64,000 bases of DNA from Linanthus parryae (GCA_023055425.1 JALGPY010000001.1:113565057-113629056), one strand, 5' to 3'; positions 33,323 through 46,328 are shown, counted from the first letter of the stretch. A program made the numbers and translations. The notes: generated by a model from the sequence alone, not told the origin.

Positions 33323-36300
33323 TTACGGGTCATCAAAATAGACCGGGTCTATTTTGACGACTTCGGCGGTCTCGAGATACGGCTTGATCCGGTTCCCGTT
33401 CACCCTGAAACTGGAGTTGTCTTTTGGATTTTCCAGCTCGAATGCCCCCCAAGCAAAAATCTGTTTGATGATGAACGGTCCCGACCAACGAGACCTCAGC
33501 TTCCCCGGAAAGAACCGCATCCGGGTATTGTAGAGAAGCACTTTGTCGCCTTCGTTAAACTGCTTTGGCGTGATACGGTGATCATGCCACTTCTTTGTCT
33601 TCTCTTTGTAAATTTTGGCGCTCTCGAAAGCCGTTCTGCGGAATTCTTCCAATTCCAGCAGTGCCATCTTCCTCTTATCCCCCGCTAGGTTCTGGTCCAA
33701 GTTCAGCAGTTTGATGGCCCAATACGCCTTGTGCTCCAGTTCCACCGGTAAGTGGCACGCTTTCCCAAAAACGAGCTGGTACGGTGACATTCCCAGCGGT
33801 GTTTTGAAAGCTGTCCTGTAGGCCCAAAGCGCATCGTCTAGTCTGACGGACCAATCCTTTCGGCCGAGATTCACTGTTTTCTCGAGTATGCTCTTGATCT
33901 CTCGATTCGACACCTCGGCTTGCCCGTTCGTCTGCGGATGGTAAGGTAACGAGACTTTATGCACTGACACGCCGTACTGTTTCAGAACTTTCGCAAAAAC
34001 TCGATTGATGAAGTGAGAGCCCTCGTCGCTGATCATTGCCCTGGGAGTCCCGAAACGAGTGAAAACGTTGCGTTTCAGAAAACGCTCAACGGTAGCTGCA
34101 TCGTTTTTCTGACACGCGATCGCCTCGATCCACTTTGTCACATAATCTACTGCCAGCAGAATGTAAAGATTCCCCATCGAAGACGGGAACGGACCCATGA
34201 AGTCAATCCCCCAGACATCGAATGGCTCTACCTCCTGCCACACGGTCATCGGCATCTCGTCCCTGTGTGACGTGTTTCCTGTCCTCTGGCACCTATCGCA
34301 TCCCTGCACATAGTCGTGACAGTCTTTGAAGATTGTCGGCCAGAAAAACCCGGACTGCAGTATTTTATGCGCTGTTCGCGTTCCCCCAAAATGACCCCCA
34401 CACTGTGATGAGTGGCAGTGTCGGATCACGTTCCAGGCCTCGTGGGTCGGGATACACCTTCTCAGGATGTTGTCGGCCCCCTGTTTGAACAAGTACGGGT
34501 CGTCCCAGAAATACTGTCGACTCTCGGCAATGAACTTTTTCCGCTGCGACGGGGTGAGATCCTCGGGAAGCGTGCCAGTTACCAAATAATTGGCTATGGC
34601 ATAGTACCATGGTCTCCCGATTTTGACTGCCATGATGTGCTCGTCCGGGAAGTTTTCCTTGATCGGTACCGGGTCCACCTTCACGTTCTCAAGTCTGGAT
34701 AGGTGATCCGCTACCACGTTCTCAACACCCTTCTTGTCCCGGATTTCCACATCGAATTCCTGCATCAGTAGTACCCACCTCAACAGTCTCGGTTTTGCGT
34801 CCTTCTTGTCCAGCAGGTATTTCAGAGCACTATGGTCGGTAAAAACGATAACTTTTGACCCGACCAAATAGGGCCTGAATTTGTCCAGGGCGTACACCAC
34901 GGCCAGCAATTCCTTCTCTGTCGTGCCATAGTTGAGCTGGGCATCGTTGAGTACCCGGCTCGCATAATAAATGACGTGGCATACCTTATCCTTTCGCTGT
35001 CCCAAAACTGCCCCGACTGCGTAGTCGCTGGCGTCACACATCAGCTCGAACGGGAGTGACCAATCTGGCGTGGTTATTACCGGGGCTGTGGTCAGCTTCT
35101 CTTTCAAGTGGTCAAAAGCTTGCCGACATGCTGCATCGAAATCAAAGGGTACGTCTTTTCCGAGTAACGCGCAAAGTGGCTTTGTGATCTTGGAAAAGTC
35201 CTTGATGAATCTTCGGTAAAATCCTGCATGTCCCAAAAAACTTTTGATCGCCTTTACGTTCGTCGGGTATGGAAGCTGTTTTATCACCTCGATCTTAGCG
35301 CTGTCCACCTCGAGTCCCTTGCTGGAAATTCTGTGACCCAGCACGATCCCCTCGGTGACCATAAAGTGACACTTTTCCCAATTGAGCACCAAATTTGCCT
35401 TCTTGCATCGGATCAGAACCTGGCCCAAATGGAACAGGCAGTCATCGAAACTGTCCCCGAAGAGTGAAAAGTCGTCCATGAACACCTCCAGATTTTTCTC
35501 GATCATGTCGGAAAAAATTGCCATCATACATCTCTGAAACGTGGCAGGGGCGTTACACAGCCCGAACGGCATGCGCCGAAACGCGAACGTACCGTACGGG
35601 CAGGTAAACGTCGTCTTTTCCTGATCCTCCGGGGCTATGCAAATCTGGTTGTACCCGGAATACCCGTCCAGAAAACAGTAGTAGGCATGATGGGCGAGCC
35701 GGTCCAGCATCTGGTCCATGAATGGCAGCGGGAAGTGGTCCTTTAGTGTTGCATCGTTTAGCCTCCGATAGTCCATGCAGATCCGCCAGCCCGTAACGGT
35801 GCGCTGCGCAATCTGCTCCTGATCATTATTCTGCACCACCGTAATACCCCCTTTTTTGGGCACGCACTGGACCGGGCTGATCCATGTGCTGTCCGATATG
35901 GGGTAGATGATTCCCGCTTCCAGCCACTTCATGACCTCTTTTCGCACAACGTCCTTCATGTTCGGGTTCAGTCTCCGCTGGGGCTGAATCACCGGTTTCT
36001 TGCCTTCTTCAATTCGGATCTTGTGCATGCAGTAGGAGGGGCTGATCCCCTTGATATCTGCAATCGTCCAGGCGATTGCTTCCTTATGCTCTCGCAATAC
36101 TTCCAGCAGTTTCTGCTCCTGTTCCTGAGATAAACGAGACGAAACAATTACGGGCAGAGTACTATTTTCACCAATATACGCGTACCTGAGATGGCTCGGG
36201 AGCGGTTTCAGCTCCAGTGCGGGTGGCTCTTTGAGTGACGGGACTAGAATCATCTTTTTCTCGTCGTCTTTGTCCCGGTGCAAAGTGGTCCAGTCCTCGG

Positions 36301-38734
36301 CTCTCATGGCGTGCTCGCACCGAGTCTTCTCCTTCTCGTCCCCGTACATGCTGTCAATCTCTTCCCACAATTGGTCCATCTCCTCGTTTTCCCAGCCTTC
36401 GTCCACCACATCGATAGCAAAGATGTCCTCGTGGTCGTAGTAGTTTGGCAGTTGCAGATTTTTGAAAACGTTAAATTTCACTTTTTCCTCATTAATCTGC
36501 ATGGTCAGCTCCCCGCTCTTGCAGTTTATCATTGCTTCGCCCGTGGCCAAAAACGGCCTGCCAAGTATGAGCGGTACCTCCCCTGCCTCCATGTCCAGGA
36601 TGACGAAATCTGCCGGAAAAATAAGCTCGCCGACCTTGACCAGAATGTCCTCGATAACCCCGTAGGCCTGTTTTACGGACTTGTCTGCCATCTGCAGCAT
36701 GATTCTGGTGGGTCGGGGTTCACCGACTTTCAAACTTTTGAAAATCGTCAGCGGCATTAGATTGATGCTGGCTCCTAGGTCACACAGGGCCTTTCCTGTG
36801 TAAGCGTTACCTAGGGTGACCGGTATGACGAAACTGCCAGGATCCTTTCTCTTCCTCGGTAGCCCATTCTTCACACAATTGCTCACTTCTGCCGTCAGGT
36901 TTATGGTCTCGAAATCGCTCATTCGCCTCCTCCCATACAAGATGTCCTTGAGGAATTTGGCGTAAGTGGGCATCTTAGCCAACGCCTCAGCAAAAGGTAT
37001 GTTAATCTGCAGCTGCTTGAACATCTCGAGAAACTTGGCGTAGTCCTTGCTGTCATCCCTCTTTCGTGTTCGCAAGGGGTACGGGACCTCCTTGGAGACG
37101 GGTACAGTTTCTGCACCTGTCTCGTTCTGCACTGCATCCTGCTCAACCGAGCCCTTTGGCTGGGGGCGATCGACTGTGCTGTTATCCTGGCCCGTCAAGT
37201 TGCGTTCTACTTCTTTCGAATATTCTGCACGTGCGTTGCTGGGATACGGTGGATCCTGCAGTGCCAATCCACTCCGAGTGGAGATAGCATTGATCTGAGC
37301 CCGTGGATTATTTACTGTGTTCGAGGGTAGGTTTCCTGGCTGTCTCTCCGTTAGCTGCTGTGCTAACTGCCCCACCTGTACTTCCAAAGCGCGCAGTGAC
37401 GTTTTGGTTGTCTGCATATCTGCCGTCAAGGTGTCCATGTGCTTGAACCGGGACTCCATGGTCTGGAACATGGACTTGATTTCTTTCATCTGAGCGTCGT
37501 ACTGCTGTGCTGACGGGACTGTCTGAGCCTGCTGGGCCGGAGCAGCCTGCTGAGCTGGTGGCCTGTGCTGGAACCCCGGTGCATAAACTGCTGCGTTCGG
37601 GTTTCCGTACCGAAACCCGGGATGGTCTCTCGTGCCCGGTCGGTACCGGCTCGGGTCCCACTGCTGCTGTACGTAGTTGGTGTCTTCAGTCCTTAGCTCC
37701 TCAATGGCTGTGTCCAGATCCGGTTCCTCGACTGCTGCAACAGTCTTCTTATCCGAGTAGACTTTCTTGACCAAATCGTGAACGATCTTGGCCAGATTGT
37801 CTATCCGGTCATCTTCTGCAGGTTCGGCTCTGGCCGCCATCCTGCGATCGTCAAACAGTCGGGTGTCCTGCTTGGCCAACTGCTTCATCAGGTCGTACGC
37901 ACCTTCTTTGTCCACGTGATACAAGAAGTTACCCCCGGCCTCTCTGTCAATCCTGTCGGCGTTCTCCCTGTCTAGGGCATGGTAGAAAACCTGCAGAATT
38001 TTTGCGTCTCCGAAACCGTGGTTCGGGCACCGTTTGACCAATCTCATGAGCCTGTCCCATGCGTCCACCACCGTCTCCCCCATCTTTTGTCTGAATGACA
38101 GGATCTCGCTCTGTAACTGTATGACTCGGGAGGCGGGATAGAACTTCGCCAGAAAATCTGCGACACACTCCTCCCATGTGGTGATGGATCGGGGTGGTCG
38201 GGATTCGAGCCAGTCTTTGGCTACTCCATAAAGACAGTACGGAAATAAGATCAACATGAGTGCCTCTGCTTCTACCCCCTTGTATCTGACCTTGTTGCAG
38301 TAATCTTCGAATTTCCCGATGAAATCGTTCGGGTCTTCGTCGGCCCTGCCATGAAACGGGCAGAGAGTTTGTACCGTCTGGATGGTGGATGGTTTGATGT
38401 CAAAGTGCTCTGCGGTGATCTCGGGCACCACAATGGCTCGCTCATGCCCCCCGGTGGGGACCTCGAAATTTTCCACCAACGCCTTCCCAGATCGGTTATA
38501 TGTTCTCTGGTTGCTTCGGGCAGCAAGTCCCGCTGTGACAAGCTCCTCAATGTACCTAGCCATCTGGGCTGGGGTACGTGTCTCTCGTTCCTGACCACCG
38601 GCTGCGGTGTTCTCGGGTGGATCTCTCTCGTTGGTTGCCATCCTGCTTTCTCGGTTTCTGCGGTTCTGTTCGGTATACAGCTTTTCCGGGTTGTCGAGTG
38701 GTGTCACCAAATCGCGAGGCAATCTGGGCATCAA
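33323..38734 (-). CDS. gag-pol polyprotein of the Athila-type element (intact)
   Basis: 1803 codons without interruption. Gag domain at about residues 95-290 ([20 protein letters not shown]). No CX2CX4HX4C knuckle was seen. Retropepsin has [10 protein letters not shown] near residue 653 and [10 protein letters not shown] after it. RT has FMDDF near residue 1085. RNase H motifs are [13 protein letters not shown] (~1235), [23 protein letters not shown] and VADHLSRL. Integrase has an HHCC region at about 1450-1490 ([21 protein letters not shown]) and a D-D-E core (WGIDFMGPF ~1513, ISDEGSHF ~1570, [12 protein letters not shown] ~1607). It ends without a chromodomain. One long frame implies a single polyprotein. 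All catalytic residues appear present, so the copy may be able to move itself and related copies. Confidence 0.94.
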   Translation of the reverse strand: MMPRLPRDLVTPLDNPEKLYTEQNRRNRESRMATNERDPPENTAAGGQERETRTPAQMARYIEELVTAGLAARSNQRTYNRSGKALVENFEVPTGGHERAIVVPEITAEHFDIKPSTIQTVQTLCPFHGRADEDPNDFIGKFEDYCNKVRYKGVEAEALMLILFPYCLYGVAKDWLESRPPRSITTWEECVADFLAKFYPASRVIQLQSEILSFRQKMGETVVDAWDRLMRLVKRCPNHGFGDAKILQVFYHALDRENADRIDREAGGNFLYHVDKEGAYDLMKQLAKQDTRLFDDRRMAARAEPAEDDRIDNLAKIVHDLVKKVYSDKKTVAAVEEPDLDTAIEELRTEDTNYVQQQWDPSRYRPGTRDHPGFRYGNPNAAVYAPGFQHRPPAQQAAPAQQAQTVPSAQQYDAQMKEIKSMFQTMESRFKHMDTLTADMQTTKTSLRALEVQVGQLAQQLTERQPGNLPSNTVNNPRAQINAISTRSGLALQDPPYPSNARAEYSKEVERNLTGQDNSTVDRPQPKGSVEQDAVQNETGAETVPVSKEVPYPLRTRKRDDSKDYAKFLEMFKQLQINIPFAEALAKMPTYAKFLKDILYGRRRMSDFETINLTAEVSNCVKNGLPRKRKDPGSFVIPVTLGNAYTGKALCDLGASINLMPLTIFKSLKVGEPRPTRIMLQMADKSVKQAYGVIEDILVKVGELIFPADFVILDMEAGEVPLILGRPFLATGEAMINCKSGELTMQINEEKVKFNVFKNLQLPNYYDHEDIFAIDVVDEGWENEEMDQLWEEIDSMYGDEKEKTRCEHAMRAEDWTTLHRDKDDEKKMILVPSLKEPPALELKPLPSHLRYAYIGENSTLPVIVSSRLSQEQEQKLLEVLREHKEAIAWTIADIKGISPSYCMHKIRIEEGKKPVIQPQRRLNPNMKDVVRKEVMKWLEAGIIYPISDSTWISPVQCVPKKGGITVVQNNDQEQIAQRTVTGWRICMDYRRLNDATLKDHFPLPFMDQMLDRLAHHAYYCFLDGYSGYNQICIAPEDQEKTTFTCPYGTFAFRRMPFGLCNAPATFQRCMMAIFSDMIEKNLEVFMDDFSLFGDSFDDCLFHLGQVLIRCKKANLVLNWEKCHFMVTEGIVLGHRISSKGLEVDSAKIEVIKQLPYPTNVKAIKSFLGHAGFYRRFIKDFSKITKPLCALLGKDVPFDFDAACRQAFDHLKEKLTTAPVITTPDWSLPFELMCDASDYAVGAVLGQRKDKVCHVIYYASRVLNDAQLNYGTTEKELLAVVYALDKFRPYLVGSKVIVFTDHSALKYLLDKKDAKPRLLRWVLLMQEFDVEIRDKKGVENVVADHLSRLENVKVDPVPIKENFPDEHIMAVKIGRPWYYAIANYLVTGTLPEDLTPSQRKKFIAESRQYFWDDPYLFKQGADNILRRCIPTHEAWNVIRHCHSSQCGGHFGGTRTAHKILQSGFFWPTIFKDCHDYVQGCDRCQRTGNTSHRDEMPMTVWQEVEPFDVWGIDFMGPFPSSMGNLYILLAVDYVTKWIEAIACQKNDAATVERFLKRNVFTRFGTPRAMISDEGSHFINRVFAKVLKQYGVSVHKVSLPYHPQTNGQAEVSNREIKSILEKTVNLGRKDWSVRLDDALWAYRTAFKTPLGMSPYQLVFGKACHLPVELEHKAYWAIKLLNLDQNLAGDKRKMALLELEEFRRTAFESAKIYKEKTKKWHDHRITPKQFNEGDKVLLYNTRMRFFPGKLRSRWSGPFIIKQIFAWGAFELENPKDNSSFRVNGNRIKPYLETAEVVKIDPVYFDDP

Positions 38735-38852
38735 CTAAACAGTCCTGAAAACGCAGATTCGAAAACGCAGTGAGATAAAAAGAAAAATAACGAAACTGAA
38801 AATAAATAAAAACTCAGAAAACTAATTCTGACTACTAAATAGACCCTAAAAG

Positions 38853-38870
38853 TCCCCGGCAACGGCGCCA
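38853..38870 (-). other. Primer binding site, tRNA-Asp
   Basis: The minus strand reads TGGCGCCGTTGCCGGGGA, complementary to the 3' end of plant tRNA-Asp and standard for Athila elements. Six bases separate it from the LTR end. Confidence 0.88.
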
Positions 38871-38876
38871 AAAACT

Positions 38877-40109
38877 TGATGCGCAAACTAACGTGCTATC
38901 GCAAGTGTACGAATCTTGTAGTACCGGGTGCAATTAGACTCGGATTATCGTTCCCACGAGGACTGTTTCGGGTTTACTCACGTTGTCAGTTTCGGTTTTC
39001 CAAGAGTAGTAACCAGGAGGAGTAGGTTGTGATTATATTAACTAAACTAAAAACAGAAATTAAAAACGTAAATATTTTTGTGACGTTTTCTGAAATAAGC
39101 TGATTTTGTTGTAACGATAATAGATGAAGGCTAGGCTCCAGGATCCCCTAGGGTTTCTACAGATTTCAGTTTTACGTTCGTTTATGAAAACACTCAGCAG
39201 TTTCGGTATCCGTGCAACGTACCAGTTGTGCAGTGACTTTTCAGCTTCCACACGTAATCCCGATCCTGCAGACTTTCGGATTCTTGTTAAGCTGCCGAAG
39301 TCTGCAGTCTCGGTCTTATCCTGTTAGGGTTTCTAACCTGTCCGAATGGCCCGGGTCAAATTCTCTAACAGTTGGTCTCACGTTTTTCTATGCTAGCCCT
39401 ATCTCCCTTTCTCTGGTCGGTCTATCAGGGTAAGGTACTAAATCCCGGTTTTTCTTCCTAACCCTAACTTGACGTTTTCACCTACAAGCTCGGGTCTATA
39501 GCAATCCTGGGTGATCAATCCTATCATGCATATACGGTAATAATCAAACCAGAATAACAGATACAACTTGCTGAATTAAGACAATCATCATGAATCCATA
39601 AACGTAGTAATCATAAAATCTGAGTACGAAACCCTAGGTTCACCGAGAACCTAGGTGAAAAGTTTAGCTACGACTAGACATAATACAAAATGCAGTTTCT
39701 GAATATAAAGAGAGAGAACGAAATCAAACTAAGTCTTCGAATCTCGAATCGCGCTTTCGTGCTCTCCGTGAATGCTCCGACTTGGCCCTCGGTTGTGCTG
39801 TGAATTGTGCTGTGTCTTCGTGTCCCGGTCTTGTGCACGTTTCCCGAGACGGTCCCGGCTCGGTCCCGGCACGCTTCCCGATGCACCTCCCGAACCTGTT
39901 CCTGAAAAGGCAACACGAACGAACACCCGCGATCATATCCAAATATAGCAAGAAATGATCAGAAATAAGCAGAAATCCAGCAAGTATAAATAAACGTCTC
40001 GTTCTAGATTCCCGGGGCATTCTAAGGCGTTTTCCGGCAAAAACCGCTAATTCCAGCACAAATACTCGTGAAATCAGGCTAAAAGATAACCCCTAATTGG
40101 GCGTTATCA
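38877..40109 (-). repeat. 5' LTR of the Athila-type element
   Basis: 1233 bp from TGATGCGC to GTTATCA. It is nearly identical to 27162-28394. CATCC follows at 40110. Confidence 0.95.
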
Positions 40110-40114
40110 CATCC

Positions 40115-40222
40115 CCACGTGGATCAGCGCGGCTGGTGATCCAGTGTGTGTGGAGCACAATATGGTGTGCTAGATGATTGCCACGTGGCTAAGATCTGTC
40201 TGCTCAGAAAGCACTACCTACA
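40115..40222 (-). repeat. 5' LTR of the Tat-type element, second segment
   Basis: It continues the LTR interrupted at 27161 and matches the end of the left LTR (CACGTGGATCAGCGCGGC...GCACTACCTACA). CTTGT follows as the target duplication. Confidence 0.9.
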
Positions 40223-40227
40223 CTTGT

Positions 40228-40850
40228 GTTTGGTAATGGCATTGTAATGGAGAAGGAGGTGGTGTAGGCATTAGGGAATTGTGGCTAAGGGTGTTTAGGG
40301 TAATGCACGCCTTATTTGCTTTTCCACCAGGTCATGCGACCTCAAAATTCTCAAAACATTCTGGAAAATCAACTACGCATTTTGAAAAACAAATAAGGAC
40401 TTGGATTTTGATCCCGAACTCCGATGAACGTGATTTTTGCACCTATGGAGTCCTTTTGACGCGCACTTCGATCATGTAGAGAAATCCCTGTTTCCGGACT
40501 GTTTCTCGTTTTTTCTCTATTATCGCCCAATTTTCACGTAAAATATCCAAATGCGCCAAGTTCTATTTTTTCTTCTATTCCGAACCCCATTTCTTTTATC
40601 CAATTGCTCTCCTCATGCATTGTTCCTGCAAATCACAACACGGACACTACCGCGAAAATCAGGTGTGATAAAATATGCAAATTATGCGTAAAACCATGCA
40701 AAAAAACGTCTGGACTGTACGTTTAAGTTCTAAAACATCCAAAATCTCATTTTCTTCATATTTTGACTCAAATCTCATCACTTTGCACCGAGACGCACAC
40801 AAATAACATTATAGAATGTACGTAAGATAACACTTATGAAGGAGTTATCA
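40228..40850 (-). repeat. Degenerate Athila-like solo LTR, right part
   Basis: It resumes the G+T-rich tract interrupted at 12372 and ends AAGATAACACTT...GGAGTTATCA, like the Athila LTR end. CATAC follows (40851-40855), matching 10941-10945. No internal element sequence is present, so this is best read as a solo LTR of about 2.05 kb. Confidence 0.6.
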
Positions 40851-40855
40851 CATAC

Positions 40856-41935
40856 ACGTGGCCTGATCTAGCAACGAACACGAAATAATTCTATCTTTTT
40901 TTTGTTAACAGTGGTGTCCGGGTCAACTTGTGTGTAGCTTGAAAAATCTAGAGGACCTGAGGTACAACTATAGTTTAGATAGTCGTGTCAATCTCCAATG
41001 ACCCTCAAGATAACTGGCGTTCGTGGGTTCGAACTTAAGTAAGATTTTACGGGAGCAACATTTATATCTCAAGCCTCACCCACTAGGACAACCTTTGGAG
41101 TTTACGAAATGAGTCTCTTGAATGGTTAACAATGTCGTTGTAGTGGTGCAGCATATAGGTACTTTAAGGATCCGGTACCTTTCACTCGATCCGGTACTAA
41201 ATAGGAAATAACGACAAAATTGGTAAATAAGTCTTCCCTTCCTGTCATCGTCTCTAATATAAAGTGAGATTTACAATAAATAGAATTACTATATATCCAG
41301 CATATTAGAGAAGGTGCTAGACTACTAGGTAATCTCCACAACCTAAAAGCCTCGCTCCAGCAAAGTTCAGCCAGTCTTACTAAGAGATATACAATTCATA
41401 TCTCTATTCAAATACTCTGTCAGCTGCAAATTTTACGAACTTATCACAGACTTGTAGGTTCTTGTTAAATCCAATTTAAACATGGCATGCAGAAGCACTA
41501 TAACAATACTTTGATATAATCAAGCAAAATTTAAAAGAATACCTCTCTGGAATACATCATACCACCAAATGTATCGCCTACTCAAAATTCCTATCTGAGT
41601 TTTGAACTTTTCATTAAAATCCTTAAAACATGATAGCAGCCTCACAAGAAACATTATAGCAACCTCATTCAACCAAGAAAATAACAACTTCACACAGGCA
41701 TAGACTGTAATACACATCACAACTAATCATGCTATTGCAACAATAGAACACATTAAGGATGAAATCAAGAAACCATAACAAACCCATCCATATCTTAGAT
41801 TCACTGATGAAGTTGGAATAACAAAAGAAAGAACAGATCCAAACGCTGCAAGGTCAAGACAACAAGAAGGGACAAGTTCAGAGAACTAGAGATGATACAC
41901 AGCCACAACAGAAGTCAAACACCCTGCATGAGAAC
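40856..41935. other. Intergenic and 3' UTR region downstream of the YTH gene
   Basis: About 1.1 kb, AT-rich. The right part (up to 41935) probably includes the 3' UTR of the minus-strand YTH gene, but no polyadenylation site can be fixed. A GGGTTCGAACTT stretch at about 41030 resembles a Pol III B box and could belong to a decayed SINE (weak). Confidence 0.4.
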
Positions 41936-44900
41936 TCAGCATTCCGGCACCCTTGCAGTAACACCTGCTTCATTAATAATCTCCAATGCTCTAGGATCAA
42001 GATGGACAGTTCCAAATCTCAAGATACCAGGTGGTGAATCCGCACAACTAGTGGGCACTGGAACTTCTTGGACAACATCAGCTGCTTTAAAGGTAGCATG
42101 TGTAGATTTGGTATCAGTTTGCTTTGGGTTGATAGTGAGAGAACCAATACTCAGGAAAGACGCATCTCCATCTTTTGATTCCACCTCAAAAAGCTTCCTA
42201 TTATCCTTGTCAGCTAAAGAGTCCCTCGTCTTATCAGATTTACCAATGTCATTAGCCTTTGGAGTTGTCTCTTCTGCTCTGCTACGAGATATATCAGCCA
42301 AATTGTTCTTTTCCTGGGAAGGATGTATTGCAGGCATAAAGAATGGACTTCTTTTCATCGAAAGCCTAGCTTTCTCCTCCTGCATGATCTTCTCGCGGTT
42401 TTCATAGTAGATAAAGTCATCTAATAAAGACGTCTTTGCTTCATACTTTTTGAAGAGCTTAAGCATCTCCATACCTTGACCATACCGTATCTGCATAGAA
42501 ACAATGGCCAGACATGAGACACAGAGCAACCATAAGAAATCACTGGCTTGCTGCTTATTATAAAAAAGCGGAGAAATTGAGTTTCCCATAAGCAACCTCA
42601 ATCAAGAGCATAAGAAGCCGCGAACAGGGACATTAATGTAAATTTTGTTTCCCAGGCAAGGAAACCAGAATTTGAGAAATTATCAAAACTGAATGTCAGA
42701 GACACTGTTAGAAGGGTCCACAAAGCAAGGCAACTGATCAAATTCTCTTCACATTACTTGGAGTTGACTACAAGCACCCAAAGCGAGGCAACTGTGTTTA
42801 TGACAGGTTCACCATTAACTTCTGCCAAAGACCATAATACATTAAAGTCGTTATGAAGATTAAATGACTTTTCTTTTTTCCTTTCCACATACACTAAGCC
42901 ATCTTAAATTTACCAAATTTCACTATCAACTTTCAACTTGCCAACTCTCTTTACTTCATTAGCTCCACTCTAATCTTTCAAAATCTAAACAAATACCACA
43001 AACATAGAAGGCACCCAATCTCCATAAATCCTACAACAAATCCTACTACATAGAAGACTCCTCTACCTACAAGATACCACTGCTGCTGCTGCTACAACTT
43101 CTGCTAAAAAAAGTAGTCTGGCCTTCTGAGGTTGCCCTGTAATACAAAAGCAACTGGCGCTCATGTTCTCGTTCTTCAGCCACATACCCATACACTTTGT
43201 CAACCTCCATCATTCATCGTCAAAACATAGAAGAATCAACAATTCTTAACCACGCAGTTCATGCAAAATGAGGCTGACGGTAATACTCACAAACAAGAAA
43301 ATGAAAATGCACCAATAAGTTTATTAAATCTTGCCCTATACCCTTCTGTCTGGACTGTCCGGGTCAGTACCTGCTAGCGGCCTAGCACTAAGCCGCTAGC
43401 ATTGCTTTCTCTAATTTTTTCTACGATTGCCTTGTCTACAGCAAGTATGGTTTCAATTTTTTCTCTGAAAGCATTTTATAACTGAAAATACGGATTACAT
43501 ACAACATAGGTTTTCTACACACGTCGAATCTAGTTATTTTCTTTTATTTAAACAGTGGTGATATAGCTAACGCCGAAATTCCAACACCCAAACTTAGAAC
43601 TCGTATCTAGTGACTTATATACTGAACAATGAACCTGGATAACTACTTCAAGTACCCTACGAAGCAATATGTGACTGGGATATAAGATGTGTACCAAGTA
43701 TCAAGTAAAATATACCTCTTGTGTATCTCTACTATGAGTAACGGGTTTATACTCATTGTTCTCAAGGATAATGTGACGAAGACTAAGGTTCGGCACGTCT
43801 TTTATCAGATGCCATTTCACTGGGAAGCTTCCATTCCATTTATCCTGATGCCAAAAATCCATATCTTTATGGAAATCAACAGGACCAACCATCTCTGCAA
43901 CGCCGCAAAAGAGACCACTTCCATTTACCTGAAATTGAAGCACAAAATCAAAATTAGACAATATCAAAACCAGCATGAATCTGATATCAAATGACATTAA
44001 AAAGTGAAGTCGTGAAGATACTCAGGCCAGGGGCCAGTTTTCTATCAACTTAGCAAATTATTAGTAAGTAAAAGAACTAAGCAAACCGTAGCCAAATTTA
44101 ACTCACAGAAAAAAAGAGCATTATAGGACAGCTTCCCGGAGATCTCCCATCTATTTTTTGGGCGTCTTCATATGCCCTCTGGAGCTTCTTGTTTCCAGTG
44201 GGTGTAGATGACCAAACATTATACTTAACACTCTTGTGCACATCGTCTTCAGTGTATGATTTGATTACAAAGAATTTTGCATTCACATAGTCTACTGATA
44301 AATCAGTCTTCTTATAGTTCTCTGCAAAGATAAGGTTGCTTCCCTCTGCATCACTCATTCGAGCACCAGTTGTGTAATCTTCAAGAGCCAAATGGTTTTT
44401 TGTTGTATTAGTTCCAGGGTCTATATTTTGTTTGTTCAATGCATCCGGACTTGCATTGACGTCACCCGAGACTCTTTTGTACTGTAACTTTGGTCTAATC
44501 TTCAGTGTTGTAGTCTGTCCATGATCCCTCGGCCTAAAGGTTGACAATCCAATATTGGATGAGTGAGACGCTTTTTGTAGATTGCAGCATGGAAAAGCCT
44601 GGCCAGGTGAGATTGTATCAGCAAGTTGAGAACCCCTTCCCTGTAAATGCAGAAGTTAGAAACAGAACTACAACAATCGCAAGAAAGCAAACACGAGCCA
44701 TTTAGTTTGATAAATGCTAAATAATATTTGAATTGAAGTGTGATAACTTTGGTAGATGATTAAAGTTTTTTTGGTATTGAGTTGTTGAGGTGAGGAGCTC
44801 AACCACTCAATCCCAAAAAAAATCTAGAATCCATGTGTCCAAACTAACTCAGTAATTGCCATACAAGGGGAAGACAGACATGGGGAAGAATAACGAAGAA

Positions 44901-46328
44901 CGGAAGGTAAAACCATGATGAGCTGATTACATGAAAACATGAATGGAAAAGAGACAAAACCACACCGAAGATGAGGTCTGACACGAGAAGATAAGTACAA
45001 GATGGGGCACTCATTCACTCCATGAGGATTACTAAGTTACTACAAATAGGATTTCAGCCACTATGTGATATCGCAAGGGAAGGGACGGAGAGCATAGCTC
45101 AACCAACTCTCAGTTACAAGCATAATAAATCAACTTCCGAGAGAAGACATTTCAGAATGAGAGTACAAAATATAGCCAACCATGTACTTTTCATAGATTT
45201 GGAACCATCGGACATAAAGATACTCCTAGCTCGTACATGTACACAACTTCCTCTTTGCTTCCATTCAAGCAAGAAGCTCATGGAGTTGGAAAGTTAACCG
45301 AGAATAAAGTGCATTTTATTCCTCCATCCAGCAAAGCAAACTGATAAGCTGAGATAGTGAGATACCTAAAGGTGCTAAGCTTTTATGGCAGTAGAAGTAA
45401 CTTCACATTCTTATCATTGTAATTCAGTGATACACGACAAGAACACTAAAGGAAAAGTTCGTGCAAGTCAACCAATCTAGAATCTCTTCATTACTATGGA
45501 ATTCCAAGTAGAGAAGAGACGTCGCACCTGGAGTTTTTTCGACGACGTCAAAGTGGAGATACCGGAACTAATAGTTCCACGCGCTAAAGACAGTTTACTT
45601 GCTCCAGAATTAACATTGGGATCCTCTGATGCCGTTGCAGATGATAGCATCTGACTTGAAGCAGGTCTTGAATTAGTCGGCATAGGTGTTGAAGCTGACG
45701 ACAGCCCATTTTTCGGTCCTCGTTCATTAGCCATATCAAAATGTAAAGCACCAGAATATAAGGAAGGTTCTGTCATAGTATTTGAGAAGTTATCTGGTCC
45801 AGATTGGAAAACCATGGGGTAGTAATTAGGTGAAGAAGCAGGGTTTTCATAATATGGGTGAGTATAGAATTGTGGCATCCCTATGAGTGAACCATCAAGT
45901 CCAAACACAGCACCGGGAATGTAAGGGTTGTACGGATTATATAGAGACGGCTCATATGCATAGCTAGGTTGATAATGTACATAATGGGAAATGTCAGTTT
46001 GATCCCCCTGAAAATAAATTACAGAACAAGACTTAGAAAACCAAAAACAACAAGAAATAATGTTCTAAGACAACGATCAAGAGAAGAAAACAAACCGCAT
46101 ACTGAGCTTCTTGACCATCCATTCCAAAAATCATATGGTGGTCTTCCAAATTGATGGGTGATTCCATTCCTACAAAATCCAGGGCGACTTATGAGGCAGT
46201 GCGTCATCGAGCTAATCAAAGAGTAACGAATTAAAGCACTTACCTGTACAGATATACCCATAATTGGCCGCAGCGGGGTAGTAAAAGATTTGATCAGATA
46301 CACTCTCCAAGGCTCCTTCATTATACAT
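41936..46328 (-). CDS. YTH-domain m6A-reader protein, ECT/YTHDF family (6 coding exons, 646 aa)
   Basis: Exons (minus strand, in order): 46244-46328, 46096-46169, 45528-46007, 44107-44640, 43716-43928, 41936-42490, all with GT/AG borders. Together they give 1941 nt, exactly 647 codons including TGA. The start is the first ATG ([18 protein letters not shown]), a typical ECT N-terminus. The N-terminal ~340 residues are Tyr/Pro/Asn/Ser-rich and disordered. The YTH domain covers about residues 310-450: [61 protein letters not shown]. The aromatic-cage Trp residues expected to hold N6-methyladenosine are present (VWSS, FWHQDKW). The C-terminal tail is Lys/Glu-rich. Family members bind m6A in cytoplasmic mRNA; that role is by family, not shown here. 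Which ECT paralog it is cannot be told. Confidence 0.93.
42491..43715 (-). other. Intron 5 of the YTH gene (1225 bp)
   Basis: Separates the exon ending DTQE from the exon starting [10 protein letters not shown]. It contains a perfect 10-bp inverted repeat (TGCTAGCGGC / GCCGCTAGCA, 43372-43381 and 43392-43401). Confidence 0.85.
44641..45527 (-). other. Intron 3 of the YTH gene (887 bp)
   Basis: Bounded by CTCCAG|GTGCGA and TTTACAG|GGAAGG. Short chance ORFs only. Confidence 0.85.

Larger units (their letters stand above)
27162..40109 (-). mobile_element. Ty3/gypsy Athila-type element, minus strand, complete and recent
   Basis: A 12,948-bp element with 1233-bp LTRs (27162-28394 and 38877-40109), termini TGATGCGC...GTTATCA and target duplication CATCC (27157-27161 and 40110-40114). 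It is inserted in the 5' LTR of the Tat-type element. In element order it has PBS for tRNA-Asp, an uninterrupted 1803-codon gag-pol, a 612-codon second ORF, a 2-kb 3' region, PPT and 3' LTR. Only about two LTR differences were seen. The FMDDF reverse transcriptase motif, [10 protein letters not shown] protease, tRNA-Asp PBS, downstream ORF and lack of chromodomain support Athila. Confidence 0.95.
12373..40222 (-). mobile_element. Ty3/gypsy Tat-type (Retand/Ogre-like) element, minus strand, split by a nested Athila element
   Basis: LTRs are at 12373-13002 (3' LTR) and 26639-27161 plus 40115-40222 (5' LTR, split). The 5-bp flank CTTGT occurs at 12368-12372 and 40223-40227, so this is one intact insertion. 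In element order it carries PBS, gag-protease, RT, RNase H, a second archaeal-type RNase H, integrase without chromodomain, a 54-bp tandem array, an antisense gene, PPT and 3' LTR. Dual RNase H plus an extra antisense ORF is characteristic of the Tat lineage. The LTRs differ at roughly 14 of 630 positions by eye (about 2%). Several stops and frameshifts make it non-autonomous. Confidence 0.92.

Noticed and set aside
40930..41050. tRNA gene or SINE with GGTTCGAAC box
   Set aside because: Only the B-box-like half is visible; no A box or tRNA fold at the right spacing.
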